A DNA stretch of 64,000 nt, from NCBI RefSeq assembly GCF_000464535.1, contig NW_006916030.1, positions 119,148 to 183,147 on the forward strand. Direction: 5' to 3'. The notes under the pieces are model-generated. The model had not been told where the DNA came from. It worked only from the letters and a program-made list of their open reading frames with translations, and made no database searches. The position numbers and the translations under genes were made by a program. This stretch comes from Endocarpon pusillum Z07020 (Eukaryota; Ascomycota; Eurotiomycetes; Verrucariales; Verrucariaceae). Positions 43,989 through 54,417 of this stretch are shown in pieces. Each line of letters starts with the position of its first letter. Within the stretch, counting starts at the first letter, position 1.

Positions 43989-45333
43989 CTTGGCTTGATA
44001 GAAAGTATCTGGCGAAGGATAAGGACATTCACTCTGTGGAAAGAGAGAGAAATATATGTTACGTTGCTCTGCTCCAACAAATGAGGATCTTCTGTCTGAT
44101 GAGAGCATATCTTTGCTAAGAACTGGCAATCCTCTTTCTCTCTCTCTCGCTGTGCCAAGATATGGATCATTGTTTCTTGAGAACAAAAATTTCAATTGGT
44201 ATCCTCTAATCGCATGGCACGTTAGAAGGGTAAGGTAGAATAGGCGGCAGTTCAACAGATTCTTTCGTCCTTGGTCACGAATCTTGGTTGATTTGCCAAG
44301 AACCCTGAAAAGGGATGACCTACTAAGTACTAGTAGAGCTCCTGGCGTGTTACATACAGTGCTACTCCGTAGTACCACTATATTTACTTACGCGGTCAGA
44401 CAGATTTCTTGGTCGAAACTCGGAATCATTTGCACATCAGCACTTCTGATTTGATAATCTCGCTCCCGGTATCACATGGAAACGACGATGGTCGGATAGT
44501 TGTGTGTGTTCCGGTCATGCAAATGTAAGATGTCATCCCGAGGTGCTTGAAACGTGGCGTGCTTTCTCGCTTGCCTACCGTGCAGCCCGTGCTAGATGCT
44601 AGTTCGCGAGATCTCACATGAAGTAACATGTTCGATTGGGTCATGGTGTAATGGGAAAGACAAGTACGCGGAAAACTAGTTCCTATATTACAAGGTACTG
44701 TTTCTACCCCGCGATGAGACGGCAAATGGTCGTTGACTCACCCCTCCATTTTGAAGCACGAATTGTTTTCTGTATTTCTTCCAGGAGCCACTGATTGTCG
44801 AGCCATCTTCTAAGCTTAATCTTGTATCGAAGCAGATCCATCTTGGATTTACGCTCTCGATCTGATCAGACACCTTTTTAACCTAATCCATTTTGACACT
44901 CTACGACCTTCTCATTAACTCCTGCCACACCCATACTGCAACGACCTCCAAAAGTCTTTCCGGCTTATCGCTCCACACTTCTCTTCGACTCGAGAAGAAC
45001 CTCACTTCTTATGGTTGATTGAGGTATCAGCGCTCGGATTATTGGGATTACAAGTAACGCCCTTTCTCCTCTTCCTGGTGCAAGAAGACGACTAAAACCA
45101 ACGCCGACCGAGAAACACGTTACAACCAAACAGATTCTAGAATAGGCCCCTCAGCTGAGATTCTGTAGCTCATGCTCTTGCTGCGTCTGAGGAGACGCCA
45201 GCAACACAAGCATTGCGAAGCTTGGTGGATTCAAAACGCCCTGGACTAGGCCTGAACACTCCTGAACTTATCCATTTTTGTGGTACCAGGCCAGTCATTA
45301 GGAGGACAACCAGACTCGTCGGCCGCAGTAAGA
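43989..45333. other. Intergenic, no gene seen
   Basis: About 1.35 kb. It holds the complement TACTCCGTA at 44363 in an ACTAGTAG-rich patch. The final 400 bp are pyrimidine-rich, as in fungal promoters and 5' UTRs. Confidence 0.5.
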
Positions 45334-45858
45334 ATGGATCCCTTCGATGCTTATTTGCAAACCCTGGCGTCGAAGGAGATCACTTCCGAATCCAGCAGGG
45401 GATCTGATACTTCATCCGGCAGGGATCCACCAGCGGAAGTAAGGATGCCGCGCCCCCCAGCGAAATGGATATCCCGGGTGAAGAAGGAGGCCGATCCCGA
45501 ATACAGCTCGGGAGCTGGTGCTTCGACCGGCTCTGATGCAGCAAGGACAAGCCTTGCTGCGTCCATAAACAGTGACAAAAGGCGGCTTAGATTGAGACAG
45601 CGAGAGCTCGATCGCTTTGAAGCAGGCCATCCACAAGAACAATCGTTTCATTACTCAATGACCCCCACTGAACTACACAACCACCTTGAAAGGAATGTTA
45701 AAGAGGCACTGACCCTGCTTCAGAAACACCAAGGCGAACTCTTTAGGAGAATTAAGTCGAGTAGTTCTACTGCAAACACTTGGAATGCTCAAAAAAACGC
45801 TCAACAGAATCCAGCTCAGCAGACGGTTACCTTTCGTAATCAAGCTGGGAAAAAGTGA
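45334..45858 (+). CDS. Small orphan protein
   Basis: A 174-aa open frame from MDPFDAYLQTLASKE (upstream frame only from GTG). Polar and Ser-rich, with a central basic helix (DKRRLRLRQRELDRFEAGH) and a second helix TELHNHLERNVKEALTLLQK. No family recognised. Possibly a short coiled-coil adaptor; function unknown. Confidence 0.5.
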   Translation: MDPFDAYLQTLASKEITSESSRGSDTSSGRDPPAEVRMPRPPAKWISRVKKEADPEYSSGAGASTGSDAARTSLAASINSDKRRLRLRQRELDRFEAGHPQEQSFHYSMTPTELHNHLERNVKEALTLLQKHQGELFRRIKSSSSTANTWNAQKNAQQNPAQQTVTFRNQAGKK

Positions 45859-46664
45859 TGGCTGCTTATCAAGGATGCCAGCGTGGTAATACTGTATTGA
45901 GCTAGAAAACGATTGGTCTTGCCTTAAGAAGAACAAAGCTAGATGAAACAACTATGCATGATTCGAGAATCTCTACAAGTAATGATCGCGTGTGAGTTAC
46001 TTACGAGTATTGGTGTCTTGGTGTTGTCACTTGTCTTGACACAGTCGATAAACTTTTACCATCTGCTCTTGTACATCTTGTACATATTCCTTTTCTTCTT
46101 TAGCTTTTGTAATCGACTCCGTTTCAACAGTAGATTCTAGACTCAGTGGTTATTCCGCCGTCCGAGTTACTAACTATGCAGTGTTTCAAGATCTCAGTTG
46201 GTGTTCAAGACTACTCAATTAGAATGGAATATGGAGAGGTCAAGATTAGTGTACGACGATGGAAGTGTTTGCTATTTGCAACGACAGAGGTGGTCAGAAG
46301 AAGAAAAGTCACCAGGTTCTGCGACGACGTAGATGCGTCTGACTTCGACTGTATCACGTCTGTGTCAGGTTTCTTCTTTTCACACCACTACACTGGAAAC
46401 TTCCGGCCGCATTCCCCAGTCAAGAAAGCCCATGAAACAGAACCGATTCTCACGCAGTGTGGAGAACAGATCTCGCCAGTACGAGAGCTTGTTTGGAGCT
46501 ATGTAGTCGGGGTACAAATCGAAGAAACATTTTCATGCATTGTTGCTTCGATTGTCAAAGTAAAGCTATGTATTAGACTTTCCGTCCTGTGTTTTCGGCT
46601 TTGATCACATCATTTGCTTGCGCACCATTCATTCACTTTCCAGCAATCAACTACCCTGACCACC
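45859..46664. other. Intergenic, no gene seen
   Basis: About 800 bp. An open frame at 46146-46604 has even composition but no domain; it could be an unrecognised small gene. Confidence 0.4.
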
Positions 46665-47465
46665 ATGTCACATAAGTTTGCTCGACGGACATATGGCCGC
46701 TCGAGAGCTGTGCCGATCAATGTTCCTTCAGCAACCACGGACCGCAAAAATCGTACACTGTCGGAACCTGCCGCCACGCAGGCAGTCCCTTTGCCACCAC
46801 CCCCAACACTGCCACCACCGTCCCGATCATCAAGCTGGACTTCGACCTCGGTCTCAACATCCTCGTCAAGCTCGAGTTCGACAACCTCTCTACCCCACCG
46901 AGCATCGGTCCCAGCATCAAGCCTCTCTTCCTCCCAAGCAACCTCGGGGCTCCTCCCTTCGACCATTTCACGACCACCTCCTGGCCGCTACAGCCTTCGG
47001 TCTGAAAGTGGACCCGCATCCTCGGCCGAGACCTCTCTGTCTACCTCGGATTCAGTAATAGACTTATACAGCGGCTACGGCGGCTTCTTCTGCTGTAGCT
47101 TCGAGGTCACAGGCGACGAGTTTGCATATTTTACCCAGGCGCGCAAGCGCGGTCTGCCGCTGCCCCGGGGACAAACTTATGAGGATCGTGTGGAGGAGCT
47201 TGTGCAGACTGCGAGGTTTCAACAGGTTGAGATGGACTTTGCGGAGGGGAAGATTCAAGAGGAAGAGAGGAAGATGGAGAGCATGGCAGTGAGTACGAAG
47301 GGAGGAAGAGGCAGCGGTAGCGGTAGCGGTAGCGGTAGTGGCGGCAGAAGAGGCATTTCTGGCAAAGCGGGGAGGGTTAGTGGCCTCGCTCGCGATTCGG
47401 ACGCTGCTGCTTCTGGTTCGGCTTCAAGTTCGCACTCTAGTGGAGCGCGACCTGGTCGGAGGTGA
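46665..47465 (+). CDS. Ser-rich orphan with a folded middle segment
   Basis: A 266-aa protein from MSHKFARRTYGRSR. About 110 residues of Ser/Thr/Pro low complexity lead to a more structured stretch (DLYSGYGGFFCCSFEVTGDEF, then EDRVEELVQTARFQQVEMDF). It ends with a GSGSGSGSGG run and a Ser/Arg-rich tail. No family recognised. Confidence 0.5.
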   Translation: MSHKFARRTYGRSRAVPINVPSATTDRKNRTLSEPAATQAVPLPPPPTLPPPSRSSSWTSTSVSTSSSSSSSTTSLPHRASVPASSLSSSQATSGLLPSTISRPPPGRYSLRSESGPASSAETSLSTSDSVIDLYSGYGGFFCCSFEVTGDEFAYFTQARKRGLPLPRGQTYEDRVEELVQTARFQQVEMDFAEGKIQEEERKMESMAVSTKGGRGSGSGSGSGSGGRRGISGKAGRVSGLARDSDAAASGSASSSHSSGARPGRR

Positions 47466-48054
47466 AGCAGATGCGTCGCTGGCTTCGATTCGCCAAGTGC
47501 GCCTCACCAGGTTCACTAAGAATGTGGGGCTGAAAGGTGGAAGGCATCCATTTTCTTAAATTTTGAGATGCGCACACGAAGAATCGATGCTGTTTTTCAG
47601 AACCACTTACATCTAAGTAATGAGACATGCGGCCCGGGTGTCTCGTAGCAAAGTTAGTGCACTGGATCAAGCATACTTTTCATAAGTATGACTCTTGACG
47701 CATTGTCCTACCAGACGGTCCCATAGAATAGTCACAATTGCTTGTGGCAGTTCCCCATTGTGATTCAGGGGAACGTTCGAAGGTAGGTTAGTGCTGAGTT
47801 ATTTATCCTGACTCTCAACATGGAAAGTAATGGCATCCTTTTGATCTCCGCCTGATTTCTTCAATTTTCATTCCTGTCGCATGATTGTACAAGTTACCTC
47901 GTCCACCTAGGTGTGCGAAACCGCGCTCTACACGGGTACGGAGTGGTGCATCAAAAGTCTTCAATATAAGCTAAGTTTAGAGCGTCAATAGCACCCTGAA
48001 TCTCAGCTGTAGTGGCGCATAGAAAACGTTATAAGGGGAGGAGCCCTAGAGCTA

Positions 48055-48190
48055 CCCACACACGGGTTTTGGGCCAGGCTCAGGATAGTAAAACCCGGCC
48101 ATTAACGGGCCGGGCTGCCCAAATCCAGGGCCTGGCCCAACCCAACCCGGCCTAAAACCTGACCCGCACTGGGTTGGCCCGGCCCATGTA
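48055..48190. repeat. GC-rich subterminal-repeat-like patch
   Basis: Closely spaced GGCCCGGCC, CCCGGCC, GGGCCGGGC and CCCAACCC words on both strands within 135 bp, in an AT-rich surrounding. Subterminal arrays of this kind are known from hAT transposon ends in plants and fungi; the assignment here is inference. Confidence 0.45.
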
Positions 48191-48217
48191 GCAGCCTAGG
48201 TTAAGATAAGATACTAC

Positions 48218-48437
48218 CGGGGGGCCTGAAGTATTGTTAGCTCAGCGCTAGTATTTTTGCTTGTAAACCGTCTCTGTACAGAGCCGCTATGCTCAAAGAA
48301 GCTAGTTGTAATTATTTGACCCGTCAGAATGGATGCACACAGAGCAAGCTTTAAATTGACGAATTATAGCACTATGCAGCTGTAATAAAAACTAGCTGCT
48401 CCTAGCTCCAGACTAACAATGCTTTAGGCCCCTCCCG
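48218..48437. mobile_element. MITE family member, copy 2 (220 bp)
   Basis: Ends are inverted repeats of about 20 bp (GGGGCCTGAAGTATTGTTAG on the left, the complement of GGGGCCTAAAGCATTGTTAG on the right). TAC flanks both sides as a possible 3-bp target duplication. Internally it matches the element at 30390-30623. No coding capacity, so movement would need a transposase in trans. Confidence 0.75.
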
Positions 48438-49327
48438 TACATAGTAAGCTTCAGCGGCTTGTAGGGGGGCTCTCCGTATAGTACACCTACACTACTACCT
48501 AGACAGTCACGCTAATCACAGCTAGCTGTTACTGGTAAGCCTTGTTATTAGCGTAGTTTGACTACTTTTGGGGCACGACTCCGTACATTTATTTCAAATG
48601 GCAACAACACCACCAATTTTGAGTTTTATTATCATTGTTCATACGCCTATCGAACTCTTAGAGCTTATGACAGAGCCACAGCAGAAGGTGAGCAAGAAAG
48701 AGAGCAGTGGCGGTGCGACCTGAGCAAACGCGGAGCCGAAGTTGAGCCGGGTGACTAATCCTGAGTCAGGCAGCCAAAACGGCCAACCCAACTGGGTGCC
48801 AAGGTGCGGTCTAGATTCGGTGCAGGATACTAGTACCACTACCATAACATCTTCTCTGCCTCTCTCACTCATTCTTTCGTGATAGATGAAATCAGAGTCC
48901 CACAGCCGGTCCAACTCATGATGGAGCTTAAATGGCTCGACAAGGTTCGCTAGATCCGGGCTCTGCACCACAGTTCGAATGAGAACATAAAGCGAGTAAA
49001 GGTAAGCCATAGATCGTACTGCTTCAGTGCAGTTGATGCTTGGGTCGAGCACAGGCTGAACTGCGTCTCTAAGACAGCTGCACACCAGGATCATAGGTAG
49101 TAGGTCTTTACGGTCGGCTATGGTAACTTCAACAATAACTGCTCGTTTCAGCCCAGATGGAAGGGCGGCAAGATTGGGAGTATTTTGGTCGTGAGTAGAA
49201 ATGGTGTTCTGCTTCTAGAAGTGTTGTTACCAAACGGTAAGTAGTTAAGGCGGAAGTTATCACAGTGAGAGCTATGACTTTATAGGGAGATAAACAACTG
49301 ACTCTCTCGAGGTTCGCCCACGCGAAT

Positions 49328-51046
49328 TCACCCAGCACCCTCTTTGATTTGCTTAAGCTCATCTGTTACTTTTCTTAGAGCGCCAAATAGGCCATCACCC
49401 GAATGGGAGTGGGCGAGCCTCTTCGCCATGCCGAGCTTCTCTCCAATATTCGATAGTTTCCTCACCACCCACTCCTTCTCCTTGGCGCTTTCAAGACAGA
49501 ACATGCCCGTGCTCAGGGCGAATGATACGTGGCATGGTCCACGAAATGAGCACGTTAGCATATAATCGACACTTCTGCACACGTTCTGAGCTGCCTCAAT
49601 ATTCTCCCTTGCATATAATTGACGCGCAAAAGCATCCTCCTCAAAATATATGAGTACTGTATTTATGCGCATAAGGGCATTCCAGTAGGCGACGTAGTGG
49701 GAGGCGATGATGACATTAGGGTAAGCGTAGCTGATGGGAAAGATTGGATCCTGAGGTACGTTAGTATACTCTCTGACTGCTTGCCGTATATTCTCCAGAG
49801 CCAGGTCAAGGCGCATCATTGATGCCTTCATATTGGCGCGGTGTATTTTGGCACGAGTAACAATGTCATTCATTACGCTCTTTCGATTTCTTCCGGGCAC
49901 GCGTGTGAGTTTCGCTATGTTCCTTGCATCACTCACTACCCCTGGCAGTCTTACAAGTTCCATAAAGAAGTCCTCACGAATAGCGAGGATTTCTCTTCCA
50001 TGCCTGTCGGTAACTGCTTTTTGCGCTTCTTCTTGGATGTACCTACCGAGCTTCCGCCACTCCGGATTGTCCAAGAAACATGGCCTGCCATCCATAAAAG
50101 CCTGAATGACCAATGCCATCCGATACTCTATGAATACCGATTTGTTCAAGCCATGACGATGAGCTTTTGGTCCGCGCAGCTGCATCAGCGCACCCGCACC
50201 ACCGGCATGCTTTGTCCATGAGTCGTATCCCGTTCTCGTATTGTTATTTGGTGAGAAAACCTCATAGAGGGAGAGCAGAACGGCTGCTGAAAGGGCTTCT
50301 GAGGACCAACCGCGACACGGGTCGCACAAGGCTCTACTGAGGAGGCGTAGGGATCGACCGTATAATTTACGGGATTCGAGTAGCAGATGCGGCGTGTTTT
50401 GTGAAAGTGATAGATAGACCAGGGACACAGCGCGCAAGGCAGTATCTAGAAGCGAGTCCTTTCCCTGTATCGAAGCAAGCTCTTCTAGCCAATGTGGCTT
50501 CCTACGGCAAAAGGCCGGAATATTCTGATTGGCCGGAAGCATGAAGGAGTTGAACATAGACACTATCTGCCTTTGCTGAAGGTCCGGGGCGTAGATGTTC
50601 CGAACGAGCATGCCATCATAGCTCTGCAGCTGAGGCCGCCTAGGAAGTGCTGTATCTTCGGTCCATCCGAGACGAAGTTCCTCGTCATGACCTTTTAGTT
50701 GGTTTCCTCCTGCGACCCGGGCCTGATCGTTTGGACTTTTGGGGGAATCGCACACAAGCGAAGGTTTCGAGATTAGCAAGGAAGAGGCACCATGGAGATG
50801 TTCAAGTTTTCTATCTCCCAAATCGGTAACGTGATCACATTTTTGATTTCCACAGCGCGTTTGTCGCGTGCGCCCGAACTGCTCGTGCAATTTTGCTGTT
50901 TCATCCTGAAATTGGACATTGGAAGGGTATCCGGGGCATAGACGATTGCCTTTCTGACAGCGCATGCAGATGGGACGAGCTAAATCACATCTTACACGAC
51001 GTTCGACACAGGTTCTGCATCCCTTGCTTCGAGGTTGTCCAACCAT
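49328..51046 (-). CDS. Zn(II)2Cys6 transcription factor
   Basis: Single exon, 572 aa, starting MVGQPRSKGCRTC. The binuclear zinc cluster is complete: Cys10, 13, 20, 27, 30, 37 with spacing C-x2-C-x6-C-x6-C-x2-C-x6-C, next to basic residues ERRVRC. A second pair (CGNQKC) lies at about 70. The rest is a helical regulatory region of the fungal-specific type (AVSLVYLSLSQNTPHLLLES, LSAAVLLSLYEVFSPNN, WTKHAGGAGALMQLRGP), most like the DUF3468 group. Nuclear DNA-binding regulator, targets unknown. No metabolic cluster lies beside it. Confidence 0.9.
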   Translation of the reverse strand: MVGQPRSKGCRTCVERRVRCDLARPICMRCQKGNRLCPGYPSNVQFQDETAKLHEQFGRTRQTRCGNQKCDHVTDLGDRKLEHLHGASSLLISKPSLVCDSPKSPNDQARVAGGNQLKGHDEELRLGWTEDTALPRRPQLQSYDGMLVRNIYAPDLQQRQIVSMFNSFMLPANQNIPAFCRRKPHWLEELASIQGKDSLLDTALRAVSLVYLSLSQNTPHLLLESRKLYGRSLRLLSRALCDPCRGWSSEALSAAVLLSLYEVFSPNNNTRTGYDSWTKHAGGAGALMQLRGPKAHRHGLNKSVFIEYRMALVIQAFMDGRPCFLDNPEWRKLGRYIQEEAQKAVTDRHGREILAIREDFFMELVRLPGVVSDARNIAKLTRVPGRNRKSVMNDIVTRAKIHRANMKASMMRLDLALENIRQAVREYTNVPQDPIFPISYAYPNVIIASHYVAYWNALMRINTVLIYFEEDAFARQLYARENIEAAQNVCRSVDYMLTCSFRGPCHVSFALSTGMFCLESAKEKEWVVRKLSNIGEKLGMAKRLAHSHSGDGLFGALRKVTDELKQIKEGAG

Positions 51047-51734
51047 GAATGCATTCAAAGCGCTCTTTTCGGATAGCGGTATCAGAACCGGAGAATTGCG
51101 CTTGACCTATGCGCTTAGGGGTATGACATCGGCATGGATGTTGATGAGGCCGTTGTCTAACATGTCGACATCATTTGCTGCGAGTCTTCAGAGGGAACAT
51201 GAATCCTCTGCGAAACGCTGTTTGTGTCACTCGAGCGCTGTTGGCCCTGTCCATCCGCGGGATGATCAGGCTCAGCGACGGAGACTGGAACACCGGCCGG
51301 AAAACTCCGATCTGTAGCCACTTACTTATCCTTGGCAATTCTTCACATCGACGTCACTACTATATTCTATATTCAGCTCCTCAGCTCCCCAGCTCTACAA
51401 ATGCCCATCCGCCTTAAGTCTCGGACATGGTTCATTGAACTCTTGCAGGTTAGGCTTCTTCAAAATTCACCAGGTGTCATGAGACATAGCGTAGGTATTA
51501 GACTTCCCCTTTGCATTTATATGCAGTAACTACAAGAGGTGTGACACTTCTGTCAATTTTCGTGTCATCAATCACTATCACAGGCCCAACATATTCCTCC
51601 ATTCGTCTCTCCTTCTACTCATTGCATTGCACCATTTATAAGTCTATCGTGTTTACGTTCGGTTGAATAAAGGAGGCTCTTCTGGCCATCTCTTTCATTG
51701 AATTGTCTACCTGCCAAACCTTAGGCCAGCGAAA
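51047..51734. other. Divergent intergenic region
   Basis: Upstream region of the Zn2Cys6 gene (-) and of MGCG copy 2 (+). No gene or repeat seen. Confidence 0.5.
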
Positions 51735-52337
51735 ATGGGCTGTGGCACAAGCAAGTCACCACATGCCCCTCAACGTCAGAAACGAGAAGCGGCTCGCTCG
51801 TCACGACTTTTTTCTACGGCTGCGGAGCAAAGGGCAGCCGGCCGACCAACTCCTTCTACGGTTCAATCCCCAGCGGAGGTTCGATCGACTCGCCGGGCGC
51901 GTCTCGCCAGTCCTGAACTTGTTGAGCGGCAAGCATCATCAAACACACCACGAACTGCATCCCTTATTGTAGAGCACGGATCATCTTCCCGGTCAAGCCC
52001 TGCCGCAGTTCCATCTCCAGCGGAGGCTCGGACGACTGGCCGGTCGCGTCTCGCCGGTTCTGAACCTCCTGCGCAACGAGCATCATCTGAACCGCAACGA
52101 AGTGCTTCCCTTCTTGTACAGCAAGGGTCAAGTAACCTATTGCCTGTTCCCAATATTCACGCTATAGCAAAACGAGGATCATCCCCATTATCCTCCACTT
52201 CTTCTCCTACTGTGCCAGAAGCAGAGCTGGAGCCGCGAAATCTGTTCGCCACTTCGGAACGAAAAGGAACCGAAAAGCCTCAAGCTCCCGGCAGTGCTAT
52301 GGCGCAAGAAGTAGACCTCCGCCCAAGACTTCCCTGA
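51735..52337 (+). CDS. MGCG-start acylated protein without Cys-rich tail, copy 2
   Basis: A 200-aa single-exon protein. MGCGTSKS is the same myristoylation/palmitoylation start as the proteins at 25560 and 53159. The body is Ser/Arg/Ala/Pro-rich and disordered, with an internal tandem duplication of about 45 residues: SPAEVRSTRRARLAS...TASLIVEHGSSS and SPAEARTTGRSRLAG...SASLLVQQGSSN. Unlike the other two it has no cysteines after residue 3, and the downstream DNA does not encode the Cys module in another frame. It may be a truncated copy or a shorter functional variant. Same strand as copy 3, 820 bp upstream. Confidence 0.65.
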   Translation: MGCGTSKSPHAPQRQKREAARSSRLFSTAAEQRAAGRPTPSTVQSPAEVRSTRRARLASPELVERQASSNTPRTASLIVEHGSSSRSSPAAVPSPAEARTTGRSRLAGSEPPAQRASSEPQRSASLLVQQGSSNLLPVPNIHAIAKRGSSPLSSTSSPTVPEAELEPRNLFATSERKGTEKPQAPGSAMAQEVDLRPRLP

Positions 52338-53158
52338 AAATACTTCTACAGATTTAGGAACCTGCCAGACGCCTGCTGCTTCTCCGTCCGATGCATGGTC
52401 TTAAGTCTCAACACGAAGACCACATCATAAAAAAAGGTGAGGGCGATTTAGATGAGAATATATGTGTAGAAGGGTTGTGGCATGTTTGTATCCATTTACC
52501 GCAACAAAAACTCCTGTATGAAATATACCGATTTTAGCATTGATGACATGAAGAGAATAGATAATATTGATTTCCCATGTGGTCACGTCCGATCCATGAG
52601 CTTTGAGACTGACACTGGTATCGAGTCACACTGGGACAGCTTGAGCCATCATATCGTTCAGGCGGGGCACCTGCTTGGATCCATTGACATGTGAAAATCC
52701 CGCCCTGCTTAACTTAGTGTTGAAGCGTGTCAGATTCGACGCGCCATAACTGCTGCCGGCGATGAAATTCCTCAACACCAAACGCGGATGCGGAAGCGTG
52801 ACATGTGCCCTATCTATTCAATCTTGGTTAAATTACGTAGCCGCCAATCCTAAACCTCCGAGCCTTGATTAGCCGTTTCGGGCTGTGGTTCTCCTCGTCT
52901 CTGTTACACGAAGCTTGATCAAACGGCTATCGTGGTGTGAGAAAAAAAAAAGTATACCCCGTACTTAATGCGTTAGGCTGGCTTTCGAAACTGATTCTGT
53001 TCTACAAAATGTATTCTGCCTACCCGTGGGCTCAGCCACGTATATGAACGCGTTTGTGCTTCTGGATGTTGTGAGCTTGCTGTAAGACATAACCAATCCC
53101 ATTCTGAACTGAACACCATTTTTCACGTCTCCTACTTGTGGGTTGATGATCACCGGCT
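52338..53158. other. Intergenic between two MGCG genes
   Basis: About 820 bp, no gene seen. A short A run at 52942-52951 is the only low-complexity feature. Confidence 0.5.
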
Positions 53159-54136
53159 ATGGGCTGTGGCGACAGCAGGCCACTAGGGACTTCTGATACA
53201 AGCTCAGAACCGTCGGCGGCTTCTTCCTCTGCACAGGCTCAATACTTAGGGTCGGCTTCATCTCGTCCGAACATAGCCCAGACCCGCCCACGCCCTTCGC
53301 AAAGAATGGCTTCCCCTCCATCTGACCGACGATCGCGGGCCCCAGTCCCCCGCAGAAGAGGGTTCTCGATTCAGGAATCTGATGTGCCGATATCTGCGGC
53401 CACAATGCAACAGCTCCAACGTGCTGCATGTACTCCGATAACACAGTACGCTCCTCTTTACTCCTCTGAGCACCATGAACAGGATCGCCCACTCGCCTCA
53501 CGACTGTTGAGTTCTTGTCGTCCTGAAGGGCATCGATCCCCCTCCCGGACGGGGCGATCTAGGACTCCGGAACCTCCTCTGCGAAGGCGATCCAGTGGTT
53601 CAAGTTCCTCCCAAGAGCACCAAGACGACGGCCGAACTTTCTCCCGCACCCTAGACAATCTTCGTGCTATGCATCTCAAAGCTCCCTCTACTTCGCAGAG
53701 AAGATTGGATGCAAGTGCACCCGCGCCTGAACCAATACCATCTTCTGCCAAGGAACAAGAACAAATGAGGCGTGAGTCTCCGCCTCCAGCTTCACCCAAA
53801 CCTACCAGACCGCCTCCCGCACCCTCCGCTGGAGCGCGCTTCCGAAAATCGTTTGAGATCGAGCAGCTCGGAAGTCCCGCGACGAGGCTGCAGCAGCAAT
53901 CACAAGCCAGTCCCTTTTCCACCTCTTCTGCATCGGACTCCACCGCCTCGGGATCTTCGCCCGCGTCTCGCGCCGGACGGGTCCTCTACGGATGCAGTAG
54001 CCGCGGCCACCGTTTAGGCCCTCGGTATCAATGCCCGGTCCGAGGCTGCGCCTGCAAGGTCGGGTGTCAGGATCCAGATTGTGAAGTCTGCGAGATCGTT
54101 AAATCCCTGGGAAAGGCTGTACCCAAGAGAAAGTAA
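53159..54136 (+). CDS. MGCG-start acylated protein with Cys-rich C-terminal module, copy 3
   Basis: A 325-aa single-exon protein. It begins MGCGDSRP, fitting N-myristoylation at Gly2 and palmitoylation at Cys3. Residues 10-275 are Ser/Pro/Arg-rich and disordered. The last 45 residues hold eight cysteines: YGCSSRGHRLGPRYQC, then RGCACKVGCQDPDCEVC, which matches the last module of the protein at 25560 (RGCACSTGCMDINCPIC). A basic tail, KAVPKRK, ends it. I infer a membrane-tethered protein presenting a small metal-binding or disulfide module; no known family recognised. Its 3' end faces the HeLo gene 280 bp away (convergent). Confidence 0.75.
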   Translation: MGCGDSRPLGTSDTSSEPSAASSSAQAQYLGSASSRPNIAQTRPRPSQRMASPPSDRRSRAPVPRRRGFSIQESDVPISAATMQQLQRAACTPITQYAPLYSSEHHEQDRPLASRLLSSCRPEGHRSPSRTGRSRTPEPPLRRRSSGSSSSQEHQDDGRTFSRTLDNLRAMHLKAPSTSQRRLDASAPAPEPIPSSAKEQEQMRRESPPPASPKPTRPPPAPSAGARFRKSFEIEQLGSPATRLQQQSQASPFSTSSASDSTASGSSPASRAGRVLYGCSSRGHRLGPRYQCPVRGCACKVGCQDPDCEVCEIVKSLGKAVPKRK

Positions 54137-54417
54137 GTAAGTCGACCAACCAATCCAGAACAAGTTGTTGCCTCCGGGTGATAGGAGGAGATGGGGAAAA
54201 GCATGAGATTCTGATCCATTTTTGTGTCGCTTTCTAGGCTTTTAGGCATGGTGGTCAAAGCTTCTGTTGCTGAATGTGTGGGCGTGGTGAAGAGAAGGGG
54301 GGCGGCATAGCCAAAAGCTTGCAAAGGGGAGAGACATGTGTATATTCGATCAAGCTTCTGTCTGAACATTCTGTCAATTAAATCAAATCACCAGTCAATC
54401 ATACGTACTTGGCACCA

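Larger units (their letters stand above)
47466..49327. other. Intergenic with transposon debris
   Basis: About 1.86 kb. A GC-rich patch at 48055-48190 is built from GGCCCGGCC-, CGGGTT- and GGGCC-type words. MITE copy 2 follows directly. The open frame at 48639-49094 (-) has no domain. Confidence 0.5.
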
